DNA from: JADKCZ01 sp963786945 | Lineage (GTDB): Bacteria; Myxococcota; Myxococcia; Myxococcales; Anaeromyxobacteraceae | Length of the DNA: 64,000 nt | NCBI GenBank assembly: GCA_963786945.1 | Contig: CAWBAO010000004.1 | Span: forward strand, 372,001 to 436,000 | Reading direction: 5' to 3' | In this document: piece after piece, positions 7,899-16,346 of the stretch | Position numbering within the stretch: the first letter of the stretch is position 1 | Layout: each line of letters starts with the position of its first letter | Made by a program: the position numbers and the translations under genes | The notes under the pieces: model-generated | What the model saw: only the letters and a program-made list of their open reading frames with translations | Databases searched by the model: none | Told to the model about the DNA's origin: nothing

Positions 7899-8810
7899 AT
7901 GGTGGAGCAGCTCTCCGACTTCTACCTGACCTACCAGTCGACCTTCGGCTACATCGGCATCAACGCCCTGCTGGCCCTCTCGGTCTACGTCTCGCTCTCC
8001 TGCGGGCAGCTGGCGCTGGGCAGCGCCGGCTTCGCCGCCATCGGCGCCTACGCCAGCGCGCTGGCCACCATGAAGGCCGACCTCCCCTTCCCGGCCGCGC
8101 TGCTGGTGGCAGGCCTGCTCCCGGCCCTGGTGGCGGTGCCGCTCGGCCTCCCCGTGCTCCGGCTCAGGGGGATCTTCCTGGCCATCGCCACCATCGGCTT
8201 CGGCGAGGTGGTGCGGCTCGGCCTCGTCAACTGGGAATACGTCAACGGCGCGCAGGGGATCGTGGCCATCCCGCAGAAGACCTCGATCTGGATGATCTAC
8301 CTGGCGGTGGCCCTCGCGCTCCTCGTGCTGTGGCGGGTGCGCGGCTCGAAGTGGGGCTTCGCGCTGGAGGCCATCCGCGAGGACGAGCCGGCGGCGCGCA
8401 CCCTGGGGATCAACACCACCGCCTACAAGATGGCCATGCTGGTGCTGGGGGCCGCGCTGGCCGGGCTGGCGGGCGGGCTGGAGGCGCACTTCACCTTCAT
8501 GGTGGCGCCCAACGGCTTCGGCTTCTCCCGCGTGGTCGACATGCTGGTCTTCGCCGTGGTCGGGGGCGCCCAGGTCTTCTGGGGCCCGGTGGCGGGGGCC
8601 GGCTTCCTCACCGTGCTCCCGGAGCTGCTGCGCGAGCTGGCGCCGCTGGTGGGGATCGAGCCGGGGCCGCTGCGGATGCTGGTCAACGGGGTGGTGCTGC
8701 TCCTGGTCATCCTCTTCCTGCCGGCCGGGCTGGTGTCGTTGCCGCGGCGGCTGCGGGAACGGCGCGCGGCGCGGCGGGCGGCGGCCGGCGGCGCGGGGGT
8801 GGCGGCGTGA
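7899..8810 (+). CDS. livM: Branched-chain amino acid ABC transporter permease LivM
   Basis: The second permease, 303 residues, starts only 7 bases after livH. YIGINALLALSVYVSLSCGQ and the following LALGSAGFAAIGAY are the LivM signature. The segment AIREDEPAARTLGINTTAYK is the cytoplasmic coupling loop that docks on LivG/LivF. The C-terminus is a basic Arg/Ala tail. Its TGA overlaps the GTG of livG (GTGA), consistent with translational coupling. Confidence 0.93.
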   Translation: MVEQLSDFYLTYQSTFGYIGINALLALSVYVSLSCGQLALGSAGFAAIGAYASALATMKADLPFPAALLVAGLLPALVAVPLGLPVLRLRGIFLAIATIGFGEVVRLGLVNWEYVNGAQGIVAIPQKTSIWMIYLAVALALLVLWRVRGSKWGFALEAIREDEPAARTLGINTTAYKMAMLVLGAALAGLAGGLEAHFTFMVAPNGFGFSRVVDMLVFAVVGGAQVFWGPVAGAGFLTVLPELLRELAPLVGIEPGPLRMLVNGVVLLLVILFLPAGLVSLPRRLRERRAARRAAAGGAGVAA

Positions 8811-9571
8811 GCGTGCTCCTGTCCCTGCGCGGCGTGGCGCGGACCTTCGGCGGGCTGCGCGCCGTCGACGACGCCAGCTTCGAGGTGGCCAGGGGCACCG
8901 TCCACGGGCTCATCGGCCCGAACGGCGCCGGCAAGACCACCCTCATCAACCTGATCTCCGGGCTGCTGGCCCCCACCGCCGGCGCCATCGACCTGGGGGG
9001 GCGCCCCATCGCCGGCCTGCCCCCGCACCGCATCGCCGGCCTGGGGGTGGCCAGGACCTTCCAGAACATCCGCCTCTTCCCCGAGCTGACGGCCCGCGAC
9101 AACGTGCTGGTGGGCCAGCACCTGCGCCGCAGCCCCTCGCTGCTGGCGAGGATGCTGCTGCTGCGCAGCTCGCGCGAGGAGGACCGGGCGGCGCGCCAGC
9201 GGGCGGTGGCGCTGCTGACGCGCGTCGGGCTGCCGGGGCGGGTCGACGAGGAGGCCCGCCACCTCTCCTACGGCGAGCAGCGGCGCGTCGAGATCGCCCG
9301 GGCGCTGGCCAGCGAGCCGAGCCTGCTGCTGCTCGACGAGCCGACCGCCGGGATGAACCCGGTGGAGGTGAAGGGGGTGGCGCAGCTCATCCGGCAGGTG
9401 GCGGCGGAGGGGCACTCGGTGCTGCTGGTGGAGCACAACGTGCGCCTGGTGATGGACGTCTGCGACCGCATCACGGTGCTCAACTTCGGCAAGGTCATCG
9501 CCGAGGGGGCGCCGGCGGCGGTGGCCGCCGACCCCGAGGTGATCACCGCCTACCTCGGGAGCGAGCGGTGA
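8807..9571 (+). CDS. livG: Branched-chain amino acid ABC transporter ATPase LivG
   Basis: One of the two cytoplasmic ATPases, 254 residues. It has Walker A GPNGAGKTTL, the signature LSYGEQRRVEIARAL and Walker B LLLLDEPTAGM followed by the H-loop VEHNVRLVMDVCDRI. The start is the GTG at 8807, which overlaps the livM stop; a much longer open frame upstream is an artefact of high GC. It ends in a GTGA overlap with livF. Confidence 0.93.
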   Translation: MSVLLSLRGVARTFGGLRAVDDASFEVARGTVHGLIGPNGAGKTTLINLISGLLAPTAGAIDLGGRPIAGLPPHRIAGLGVARTFQNIRLFPELTARDNVLVGQHLRRSPSLLARMLLLRSSREEDRAARQRAVALLTRVGLPGRVDEEARHLSYGEQRRVEIARALASEPSLLLLDEPTAGMNPVEVKGVAQLIRQVAAEGHSVLLVEHNVRLVMDVCDRITVLNFGKVIAEGAPAAVAADPEVITAYLGSER

Positions 9572-10290
9572 GCGGCGGCACGCCCCTGCTCGAGGTCGAG
9601 GACCTCCACGTCGCCTATGGGCAGGTGGAGGCGGTCCGCGGCGTCTCGCTGCGCGTCGACGAGGGGCAGATCGTCACCCTGATCGGCCCCAACGGGGCGG
9701 GGAAGACCTCGATCCTCTCCGCGCTGACCGGGCTGGCCCGGCCACGCGCCGGTCGCGTGCGGCTCGGGGGGGAGGACGTGACCGGGCTGCCGGCGCACCG
9801 GACCGTGGATGCGGGGCTGACCCTGGTGCCGGAGGGGCGGGCCATCCTCGGCCGGATGACCATCGAGGAGAACCTGCGCCTGGCCGGGGAGCGGCGGCGA
9901 CCGGCGGGCGAGCTGCCGGCGGCCATCGAGCAGCAGTACCAGCGGTTCCCCATCCTCGGCGAGCGCCGGCGGCAGCTGGCCGGGTCGCTGTCGGGCGGGC
10001 AGCAGCAGATGCTGGCGTTCGCGCGGGCGCTGCTGGCCCGACCCCGCGTGCTGCTGCTGGACGAGCCTTCCATGGGGCTCTCGCCGATCCTGGTCCAGCA
10101 GATCTTCCAGACCATCCGGGAGATCCACCGCGAAGGGACGACCATCCTGCTGGTGGAGCAGAACGCCCGCCTGGCCCTGACCGAGAGTAGTTACGCGTAC
10201 GTCCTCGAGCACGGGAAGCTGGCGCTGGAGGGGGTGGCGGGTGACCTGGCGAAGGACCCTCGCGTCCAGGCGGCCTATCTCGGCGGCTGA
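9568..10290 (+). CDS. livF: Branched-chain amino acid ABC transporter ATPase LivF
   Basis: The second ATPase, 240 residues and last gene of the operon. It has Walker A GPNGAGKTSIL, the signature LSGGQQQMLAFARALL, Walker B VLLLDEPSMGLSP and the H-loop VEQNARLAL. The GTG start overlaps the livG stop. A bulged hairpin begins at its stop codon. Confidence 0.93.
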   Translation: MSGGTPLLEVEDLHVAYGQVEAVRGVSLRVDEGQIVTLIGPNGAGKTSILSALTGLARPRAGRVRLGGEDVTGLPAHRTVDAGLTLVPEGRAILGRMTIEENLRLAGERRRPAGELPAAIEQQYQRFPILGERRRQLAGSLSGGQQQMLAFARALLARPRVLLLDEPSMGLSPILVQQIFQTIREIHREGTTILLVEQNARLALTESSYAYVLEHGKLALEGVAGDLAKDPRVQAAYLGG

Positions 10291-10318
10291 TCCCATCCGA
10301 GGGTAGTTCTCGGGATCA
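10288..10318 (+). terminator. Bulged hairpin at the end of livF
   Basis: TGATCCC-ATC-CGAG pairs with CTCGGGATCA, with a 3-base bulge and a 7-base loop, starting in the livF stop codon. There is no U-tract. It plausibly ends the liv transcript. Confidence 0.4.
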
Positions 10319-10482
10319 GGGCGCTTGGCGCGCCGCTGGCCGGTATCTGGCGGATGCGGAGCCTTCCGCGCCGGGCGAGCCAACCGGCCAACAGGCGCTG
10401 CGAAGAGCAATGGAGCAGGGCCGTGAGGGGCCGGAAGCCTCCGGAGACGCCGCCATGCGGCCCGACGCCATGCGGTGGGCAG

Positions 10483-10506
10483 TCGCCTCCCGCGCCACGG
10501 AGGCGA
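10483..10506 (-). terminator. Hairpin beyond the Y1 transposase gene
   Basis: TCGCCTCC and GGAGGCGA form a perfect 8-bp stem with an 8-base loop, 31 bases beyond the stop of the transposase-like gene. A 9-base direct repeat GCCATGCGG (10452-10460 and 10467-10475) lies beside it. It could be a terminator or a REP-like end. The rest of 10319-10537 shows no gene. Confidence 0.4.
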
Positions 10507-10537
10507 GGTGGGCGATGGAGTGGGTGGAGAGTCGTGG

Positions 10538-11440
10538 TCAGCCGGAGGGGAGGCAGGGGGCGCGGTGGAGGACGCGCATGAGGTAGGTGCCGGGAGGGAA
10601 GAGGACCCGGGTGGAGCCGGCGCGCCAGGAGAGGAAGGCAGCGCGGTAGTCGCTGAGGAACTGCATCAGCTGGCTGAGGGCCTGGATTCGGCGCCACTTG
10701 TCTCGACAGGCGAGGCGGGGGTTGAGGCCGCGGCGCGGCTCGTGGCGATGGGGTCGGGCGAAGGGGCGCTGGGCGAGGACGCGAGGGACGCCGAGGAATC
10801 CCCGTCCCTGCGAAGCCAGGTCGGCTGCGGCGGCGGCCTCCCTGGCGGCGAGGGCGTCCTGGAGGGCTCGTCGGAACTGGTCGGGTGAGTCGAAGCCGGG
10901 AGGGACGACCAGGGCGAGGCAGGCCCGCTCGGGCAGCGAGGAGGCCCCCCTGGCCCGGAAGAACCGGGTGGGTCGCTGGAACTCGAGGAGCCCAGTTCCG
11001 AGTTGCTCCGGGGCCGACCAGAGCCCCGGCCAGCTCCGCCCGCGTCGGACCAGGCCAGCCGCGACCGGATTCGCCAGCACGTAGGCCGACTTGTCCACGA
11101 CGTCGGCGGGGCCGTGGAGCGCCACGGCACTGTAGCTGGTGGGGGCCCAGAAGTTCTCCCAGCGGGCCAGCCACGCGTTCATCGACCGGGCCACCAGCGA
11201 GTCGAAGAACTGGGTGAAGGCGGGGAGGCGGGCCTCCGGGTCGGTGACCACCAGATGGAGGTGGTTGGACATCACGCAAAAGGCGTGGACCTCGACCTGG
11301 AAGCGGTTGGCCGCGAGGGCCAGCAGGTAGCCGACGGTCTGGTTGGTCTCCTGCGACGGCTTCAACAGCAACTGGCGCTGCGAGCAGCGGCGGGTGACGA
11401 GGTACGTGGTGCCGGGGAGGACCTGACGTGGCGCAGTCAT
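10538..11440 (-). CDS. REP-associated tyrosine (Y1) transposase-like protein
   Basis: A 300-residue member of the IS200/RAYT group of HUH single-strand DNA transposases. The metal-binding HUH motif is MSNHLHLVV (His60, His62). The catalytic-tyrosine region is SAYVLANPVAAGLVR (Tyr120). An FFDSLVARSMNAW helix lies between them. After residue ~200 the chain is Arg-rich and unlike IS200, as in RAYTs, which are usually single-copy and immobile. No matching terminal repeats flank the gene. A 9-base direct repeat and an 8-bp hairpin lie beyond its end. Catalytic residues appear intact. It may be a domesticated enzyme. Confidence 0.82.
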   Translation of the reverse strand: MTAPRQVLPGTTYLVTRRCSQRQLLLKPSQETNQTVGYLLALAANRFQVEVHAFCVMSNHLHLVVTDPEARLPAFTQFFDSLVARSMNAWLARWENFWAPTSYSAVALHGPADVVDKSAYVLANPVAAGLVRRGRSWPGLWSAPEQLGTGLLEFQRPTRFFRARGASSLPERACLALVVPPGFDSPDQFRRALQDALAAREAAAAADLASQGRGFLGVPRVLAQRPFARPHRHEPRRGLNPRLACRDKWRRIQALSQLMQFLSDYRAAFLSWRAGSTRVLFPPGTYLMRVLHRAPCLPSG

Positions 11441-11640
11441 GGTCCTTCACGGCTTCGCACGCCCCGTGCCACCACCGACCTCACCGGATTCCAGGCGCTT
11501 GCGCCCTTCCTCCCCACCCTCCCTGGTCCGCCCCACGGCCCTCCGTCCGCCCAACTACTCTGGGACGGGGCAGGCCAGGGGACGAACGACCAGTCGACAG
11601 CCGCCGCCTCTCCATGCTGTCATCCGCCGCGGAGGGGTGC

Positions 11641-12129
11641 GTGCGCGGATACCTGATGACCTGGCTGGCCAAGTCCTCACAGGGACAGACGCTCGACGAC
11701 TTCATCAAGGCGTGGCCCGAGGACTGGCTGGTCTGGGAGGCCGGGCCGTGGCGCCCCACCTACCAGTCCAAGGACACCCTCGCCCAGGACGGCCTGGTCA
11801 CCAGCGTCCCCCACGGCGCCGGCGAGTCGCTCGCCATCGCCCTCGAGTCCCCCAAGCAACGCCCGTATCTCTCGCTCGGCCGCGCCAGCGACAACGACAT
11901 CGTCGTCGACGACGCCACGCTCTCCCGGGTCCACCTGCTGTTCCAGCGGGAGCCGCTCGGCTGGGCCGTGCGCGATGCCGGCTCCACCAACGGCTCGTCG
12001 GTCGAAGGCGCGCCGCTCGGCCCCGACGCCGTGGCGCTCCAGACCGGCACGCGAATCCTGGCCGGCTCGGTCCGCTTCACCTACTACGACTCGGGCGGCC
12101 TCTGCCTGCGGCTGCGCGGCAAGGGCTGA
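11641..12129 (+). CDS. FHA-domain protein
   Basis: A small cytoplasmic protein of 162 residues. An N-terminal segment of about 70 residues is unrecognised (MTWLAKSSQGQTLDDF...). Residues ~75-158 are an FHA phosphothreonine-binding domain with the core SLGRASDNDIVVDDATLSR (Gly80-Arg81, Ser95-Arg96) and DAGSTNGSSVEG. It would read phosphorylation by Hanks-type kinases such as the one at 19-20 kb, though no direct link is shown. GTG 11641 is chosen because GGAGGGG lies 3 bases upstream; ATG 11656 is the alternative. The 200 bases before it hold no recognisable gene. Confidence 0.82.
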   Translation: MRGYLMTWLAKSSQGQTLDDFIKAWPEDWLVWEAGPWRPTYQSKDTLAQDGLVTSVPHGAGESLAIALESPKQRPYLSLGRASDNDIVVDDATLSRVHLLFQREPLGWAVRDAGSTNGSSVEGAPLGPDAVALQTGTRILAGSVRFTYYDSGGLCLRLRGKG

Positions 12130-12177
12130 GCGCGCTCCAACCCGGCCGCCCTCCCCCGTCGGCGCGCCCCAGGCCCC

Positions 12178-12666
12178 TCACCTCCGCTTCAGCGCCTCGC
12201 GGAGCTGGAGCCTCGAGGCCCGCCGCGTGGCCGCCTCCCGCTCGCGCCGCCGCGCCCCCTCGCTCTCCGCCTGCAGCGGCGGCACCGGCACGGGCCGGCC
12301 GTCCGGCCCGAGCGCCACGAAGGTGAGGAAGGCCTCGCAGCAGAGGTGCCGCTCGCCGGTGAGCGGCTCCTCGGTGAGCACCTCCACGCCCACCTCCATG
12401 GAGGTGGCGAACACGGCGTTGACCTGGGCCCGGATCACCGCGATCTGGCCGATGCGGACCGGCGAGCGGAACGCCAGCTGGTCGATCGAGGCGGTCACCA
12501 CCGGCAGCCGGCCGTGGCGCATGGCGGCCATGCCGGCGGCGAGGTCGGTCCAGGCCATGACGGTGCCTCCGAAGGCCGTGCCGTGGACGTTGGCGTGGGT
12601 GGGCATCACCAGCTGGGTCATCTCGACGTGGGACGCGGAGGCGGGGACGGGCGTCATGGGTGCCAT
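12178..12666 (-). CDS. Acyl-CoA thioesterase (hotdog fold)
   Basis: A 162-residue single-hotdog thioesterase that hydrolyses acyl-CoA to free acid and CoA. The family motif PTHANVHGTAFGGTVMAWTD (residues ~22-41) holds the helix and the catalytic Asp/His region, with SIDQLAFRSPVRIGQ as the central strand. It most resembles the YciA/cytosolic acyl-CoA hydrolase group. The last ~30 residues are charged (RREREAATRRASR). The start at 12666 has GGAGG seven bases upstream; Met4 is a second candidate. It is divergent from thyX with only 33 bases between the start codons. Confidence 0.87.
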   Translation of the reverse strand: MAPMTPVPASASHVEMTQLVMPTHANVHGTAFGGTVMAWTDLAAGMAAMRHGRLPVVTASIDQLAFRSPVRIGQIAVIRAQVNAVFATSMEVGVEVLTEEPLTGERHLCCEAFLTFVALGPDGRPVPVPPLQAESEGARRREREAATRRASRLQLREALKRR

Positions 12667-12670
12667 GTAG

Positions 12671-12676
12671 TATCCT
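12671..12676 (+). promoter_or_regulatory. -10-like element shared by the divergent thioesterase/thyX pair
   Basis: GTAGTATCC is the only A/T-containing stretch in the 33 bases between the two start codons. Read on the plus strand TATCCT could serve thyX (23 bases before its ATG); on the minus strand GATACT lies almost at the thioesterase ATG. The two promoters must overlap each other or the opposite coding region. Confidence 0.35.
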
Positions 12677-12699
12677 CCGCTCCCCTTCGAGGTGCATCC

Positions 12700-13515
12700 A
12701 TGCCGCTCGACGTCCGGCTCATCGACTACGCCCGGGACCCGCTCGCCAAGCTCTACGGAGCCTACCGCACCTGCTACACGCCCAAGACGCCCCGCGAGGT
12801 CTGGGACGAGATCGAGGACGGCCGCATCCCGCCGGAGAAGATCCGCGACTTCATCGGCGAGCGGCTCAAGACCGGCCACGCCTCGCCGCTGGAGCAGGTG
12901 GTCTTCTGGTTCGGCATCAGCGGGGTGTCTCGCGCCCTGTCCCACCAGTTCGTGCGCCACCGGATCGGCATCAGCTTCGAGCAGCAGTCACAGCGCTACG
13001 TCCGCTACAAGGAGGAGCGCCTCGACTACGTGATGCCCAAGACCTGGGAGAAGCAGGGGCTCTCCGACCAGTACGACCAGCTGATGCGCGAGATCACCCG
13101 GGTCTACGAGGAGGCCCTGGCCAGGGGGATCCCGGCCGAGGACGCCCGCTTCGTCCTGCCCAACGCCACCCCCACCAACTTCCAGGTCATGGTCAACTTC
13201 ACCGAGCTGCTCCACATCGCCGACCTGCGGCTCTGCTGGCGCGCCCAGTGGGAGATCCGCCAGATGGTCGCCATGATGCGGCGCGAGGTGGTGAAGGCCG
13301 TCCCCGAGATCGGCGGCTACCTGCAGCCCAAGTGCGGCGACAAGCGCATGGGCTACTGCGACGAGCCGGTGAAGGAGTGGGCGCTCTGCCCGCTCGGCAA
13401 GCTCAGGCCCCACAAGGAGCAGCTGCTCGACGTGTTCAAGCAGTACCGCTCCGGCAACCTGGTGCCGCTCGACGAGGGCCACCTGCGCACGGTCGAGGAC
13501 GCCGGCACCGAGTGA
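12700..13515 (+). CDS. thyX: Flavin-dependent thymidylate synthase
   Basis: This enzyme makes dTMP from dUMP using methylene-tetrahydrofolate, FAD and NADPH, replacing ThyA. At 271 residues it has the ThyX signature HQFVRHRIGISFEQQSQRYV, which binds FAD and dUMP. The later RFVLPNATPTNF and MMRREV...CGDKRMGYC regions are also typical. The RHR triplet is followed by eight residues before the Ser of QSQRY, where the textbook pattern has seven. The C-terminus has a Cys-containing segment (CGDKRMGYCDEPVKEWALC). ATG 12700 is in frame after GAGGTGCATCC. No thyA or folA was seen in the window. Confidence 0.95.
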   Translation: MPLDVRLIDYARDPLAKLYGAYRTCYTPKTPREVWDEIEDGRIPPEKIRDFIGERLKTGHASPLEQVVFWFGISGVSRALSHQFVRHRIGISFEQQSQRYVRYKEERLDYVMPKTWEKQGLSDQYDQLMREITRVYEEALARGIPAEDARFVLPNATPTNFQVMVNFTELLHIADLRLCWRAQWEIRQMVAMMRREVVKAVPEIGGYLQPKCGDKRMGYCDEPVKEWALCPLGKLRPHKEQLLDVFKQYRSGNLVPLDEGHLRTVEDAGTE

Positions 13516-13557
13516 CGGACCCCCCGACCGGGCGGCCGGGCCGGGCGCGGCAGCCCG

Positions 13558-13563
13558 TATGAT
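13558..13563 (+). promoter_or_regulatory. -10 element five bases before the SppA start
   Basis: TATGAT, five of six matches to TATAAT, ends five bases before the ATG at 13569. No Shine-Dalgarno is present, so a leaderless mRNA is predicted. No good -35 box is visible. Confidence 0.42.
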
Positions 13564-13568
13564 GCGCC

Positions 13569-16079
13569 ATGCCCGAACGCCGCTCGCTCTGGTGTCCCTG
13601 CCGCGTCACCCTCCTCGGCCTGCTGGCCCTCGCCGGCCTCGCCGCGCCCCCCGCCGCCGCCCAGGTGCAGAACCTGGGCAGCCCCATCCCCGGCGGCCTG
13701 CCGCTGCCGGTCACCGGGGCCGCGGTGGTCGAGGAGCCGACCGCCACCTCCGTCAACCCGGCCGGCATCGGCTTCCTCCACGGGCCGTCGCTGCAGTACT
13801 TCCACGTCGAGGGGCACGGGAGCGCCAGCGCCGATGGTGACGGCCTCTACGCCGCCGGGCTGATCGGCCCCTTCGGCCCGGCCCTCTCGGTCGAGTGGCT
13901 CCGGCCCGACGGCGGCCCCTCCTACCGCCTCACCACCCTCGGGCTGTCCCTCTCCGACGGCCACACCGCCTCGCTGGGCGTGGCCTGGCGGTGGTGGAGC
14001 TCCCCGGATCCGGCCATCGACCCCATGCATGCCTGGGACCTCGGCCTGACCCTCCGGCCCTGGCGCCACCTCTCCCTCGGCGCCTCGGCCCTCGGCCTCG
14101 GCGCCAGGTACCAGGGGCAGGCGCTGCCCATCCAGTACGACCTGGGGCTCGGCCTCCGCTTCCTCGACGACTCGGTCACCCTCTCCGCCGACGCGCTGGC
14201 CAACGACCAGGCCCGCGACGCCTTCGACGTGACCGGCGGCGCCGTCGGCCTGGCCCTGGAGCTGGCCAGCGGGATCGCCGTCTCGGCCCAGTTCCGCTTC
14301 CCGGTGGGGAGCAGCACCCCGAGCAACGACACCGCCGGCATCCTCTCCCTGACCTGGAACGCCCCGCACGCCGGGGCCACCGCCGGCGCCATCCAGGCCA
14401 GCGACGACTCCCGCTGGCTGGTCGGCGTCCGCACCTCCTACGAGCGGTACCCGGCCTCGCCGGGCGCCACCCGGACGCCGCGGGTCGACCTGGCCGAGGA
14501 GCTCGCGCCGCCGCGCTTCCTCTTCTTCGACCTCCACGGCGGCGACCCGTTCGGCGACCTGCTGCGGCGCCTCGCCGAGGCGGGTGACGACGGCGAGGTG
14601 GGCGCGGTGGTGGTGGAGATCGACGACCTGCCGGCCGGCACCGGCAAGACCGAGGAGCTGCGCGCCGCCCTGCTGCGCCTGCGCGAGCGCAAGCCGGTGC
14701 TGGCCTACCTGACCGGCGGCGGCCTGGTGAGCTACTGGCTGGCCTCCGCCGCCACCGCGGTGGCCATGTCGCCCTCGGCCACGCTGATGGTGAACGGCCT
14801 GGCCTCCAGCCAGTACTACCTGAAGGACGGCCTGGCCAGGCTGGGCGTGGTGGTGGAGGTGGCGCGGGCCGGCGGCTACAAGACCGCCCCCGAGCCCTTC
14901 ACCCGGACCGGACCGTCACCCGAGTCCCGGGAGGTGACCGGCTCACTCCTCGACGACGCCTTCGACCGCGTGGTGGGCGACGTGGCCCGGGGGCGCTCGC
15001 TCGACCCGGCCGCCGTCCGGGGGCTCATCGACCAGGGCGTCTTCTCGGCCTCCGAGGCGAAGCGCGAGCGGCTGGTGGACGAGCTGCTCTGGCCCGACGA
15101 GCTGGAAGGCTGGAGCCGGAAGGTCAGCGGGCGCCGGCTCCGGGTGGCCGATGGCTACGACCCGCCGCCGCGGCGGAAGGCCCGCACCTGGGGGCGCCCG
15201 CCGGTCATCGCCGTCATCGGGCTGGACGGGATCATCACCGCGGGGCGCAGCCGGCGCGAGCCGCTCGGCCCGGGCGGCCTGAAGGGCGCCGAGAGCGTCG
15301 TCGACCAGCTCGAGGAAGCGGCCTCCTCGAGCCAGGTGAAGGCCATCGTGCTCCGCATCGACTCGCCGGGCGGCGACGCCGTGGCCTCCGACCTGATCTG
15401 GCGGGCGGTCAAGAAGGCCAGGGAGAAGAAGCCGGTCATCGCCTCGATGGGCGACCTGGCGGCCAGCGGCGGCTACCTGGTGGCGGTCGGCGCCGAGCGC
15501 ATCGTGGCCGAGCCCTCGACGCTGACCGGGTCGATCGGCGTCTTCGTCCTCAAGCCCGAGCTCTCCGGGCTGCTGGAGAAGCTCTCCATCCAGCGCGACG
15601 TCCAGGTGCGCGGCCGGCACGCCGACATCGCCTCGATGGCCCACCCCTGGACCGCCGAGCAGCGCGCGCTGGTCGAGCGGCAGGTCGACGTCGTCTACGG
15701 CAACTTCCTCGACCGGGTGGCCGAGGGGCGCGGGCTGCCCCGCTCCGAGGTGGAGAAGGTGGCGGGCGGGCGGGTCTGGTCCGGCCGCCAGGCGCTCGAC
15801 CGCAGGCTGGTGGACCAGCTGGGCGGGCTCGACGACGCAGTGGCGGTGGCGCGCCGGCGCGCCGGCCTCGCCGAGGAGGAGGTGGTCGAGGTGCGCCACA
15901 TCGGCGGTGGCTGGAGCGACTTCAAGGTGTCGGCGGCGGTGGCCGCCGTGGGCGGCGACGAGCCGCTCCTGCGCCGGGCGGCGACGCTCCTCCCCGAGCT
16001 GCGCACCGCGGCGCTGCTCCTCGAGCTCGGCCCGGTGCTGGCGCTGCCGGTGGAGTGGGTCGATCCCCCCGGGCCCTGA
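13569..16079 (+). CDS. sppA: SppA-type signal peptide peptidase with N-terminal barrel-like domain
   Basis: An 836-residue S49 peptidase, against ~620 for E. coli SppA. Residues 1-31 form a signal peptide ending AAA-Q. Residues ~32-300 look like an outer-membrane barrel or PorV/OMP-like domain: a VVEEPTATSVNPAGIGFL motif, then alternating strands such as LGLTLRPWRHLSLGASALGL. Two S49 halves follow. The first supplies Lys438 in GGYKTAPEPF, equivalent to E. coli Lys209. The second supplies Ser633 in DLAASGGYL, equivalent to Ser409. The SppA fold binds and degrades cleaved signal peptides in the inner membrane. The barrel-like module suggests this version may instead sit at the outer membrane or periplasm. 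Catalytic residues look intact. Confidence 0.85.
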   Translation: MPERRSLWCPCRVTLLGLLALAGLAAPPAAAQVQNLGSPIPGGLPLPVTGAAVVEEPTATSVNPAGIGFLHGPSLQYFHVEGHGSASADGDGLYAAGLIGPFGPALSVEWLRPDGGPSYRLTTLGLSLSDGHTASLGVAWRWWSSPDPAIDPMHAWDLGLTLRPWRHLSLGASALGLGARYQGQALPIQYDLGLGLRFLDDSVTLSADALANDQARDAFDVTGGAVGLALELASGIAVSAQFRFPVGSSTPSNDTAGILSLTWNAPHAGATAGAIQASDDSRWLVGVRTSYERYPASPGATRTPRVDLAEELAPPRFLFFDLHGGDPFGDLLRRLAEAGDDGEVGAVVVEIDDLPAGTGKTEELRAALLRLRERKPVLAYLTGGGLVSYWLASAATAVAMSPSATLMVNGLASSQYYLKDGLARLGVVVEVARAGGYKTAPEPFTRTGPSPESREVTGSLLDDAFDRVVGDVARGRSLDPAAVRGLIDQGVFSASEAKRERLVDELLWPDELEGWSRKVSGRRLRVADGYDPPPRRKARTWGRPPVIAVIGLDGIITAGRSRREPLGPGGLKGAESVVDQLEEAASSSQVKAIVLRIDSPGGDAVASDLIWRAVKKAREKKPVIASMGDLAASGGYLVAVGAERIVAEPSTLTGSIGVFVLKPELSGLLEKLSIQRDVQVRGRHADIASMAHPWTAEQRALVERQVDVVYGNFLDRVAEGRGLPRSEVEKVAGGRVWSGRQALDRRLVDQLGGLDDAVAVARRRAGLAEEEVVEVRHIGGGWSDFKVSAAVAAVGGDEPLLRRAATLLPELRTAALLLELGPVLALPVEWVDPPGP

Positions 16080-16100
16080 GTCGCCCGGGACCCGACCCGC

Positions 16101-16117
16101 CCCCGGCCCGGCCGGGG
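16101..16117 (+). terminator. Hairpin after sppA
   Basis: CCCCGG-CCCGG-CCGGGG follows the sppA stop by about 20 bases, without a U-tract. The remaining ~230 bases up to rho hold a possible promoter and a long leader but no gene. Confidence 0.4.
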
Positions 16118-16126
16118 ACGAACGCT

Positions 16127-16158
16127 TTGGCTTTGCGCGGGGATGGGCTTTTTGCTAT
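16127..16158 (+). promoter_or_regulatory. Possible rho promoter
   Basis: The only A/T-rich patch upstream of rho contains TTGGCT/TTTGCG and TTTTTGCTAT. Spacings (15 or 20 bases) are not ideal. It would give a leader of about 180 bases, and a long leader could allow autoregulation as in E. coli rho. Confidence 0.28.
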
Positions 16159-16346
16159 GGATCCTCCCGTCACCCCCGGCCAGCGACTTCGGGTTGAGGC
16201 GGAGGGGTGACGGCCCGGTCGGCTTGCAGCGAGCAGCGCACCACCGGACGCCGCCTCGCGCGGCGCGTCTCGAGCCGGCCGCCACTCCAGAAGCGTTGTA
16301 GGACGCGCCCCAGGCGACTCGCCGGGGGCCGCGCAGCAGACACCAC

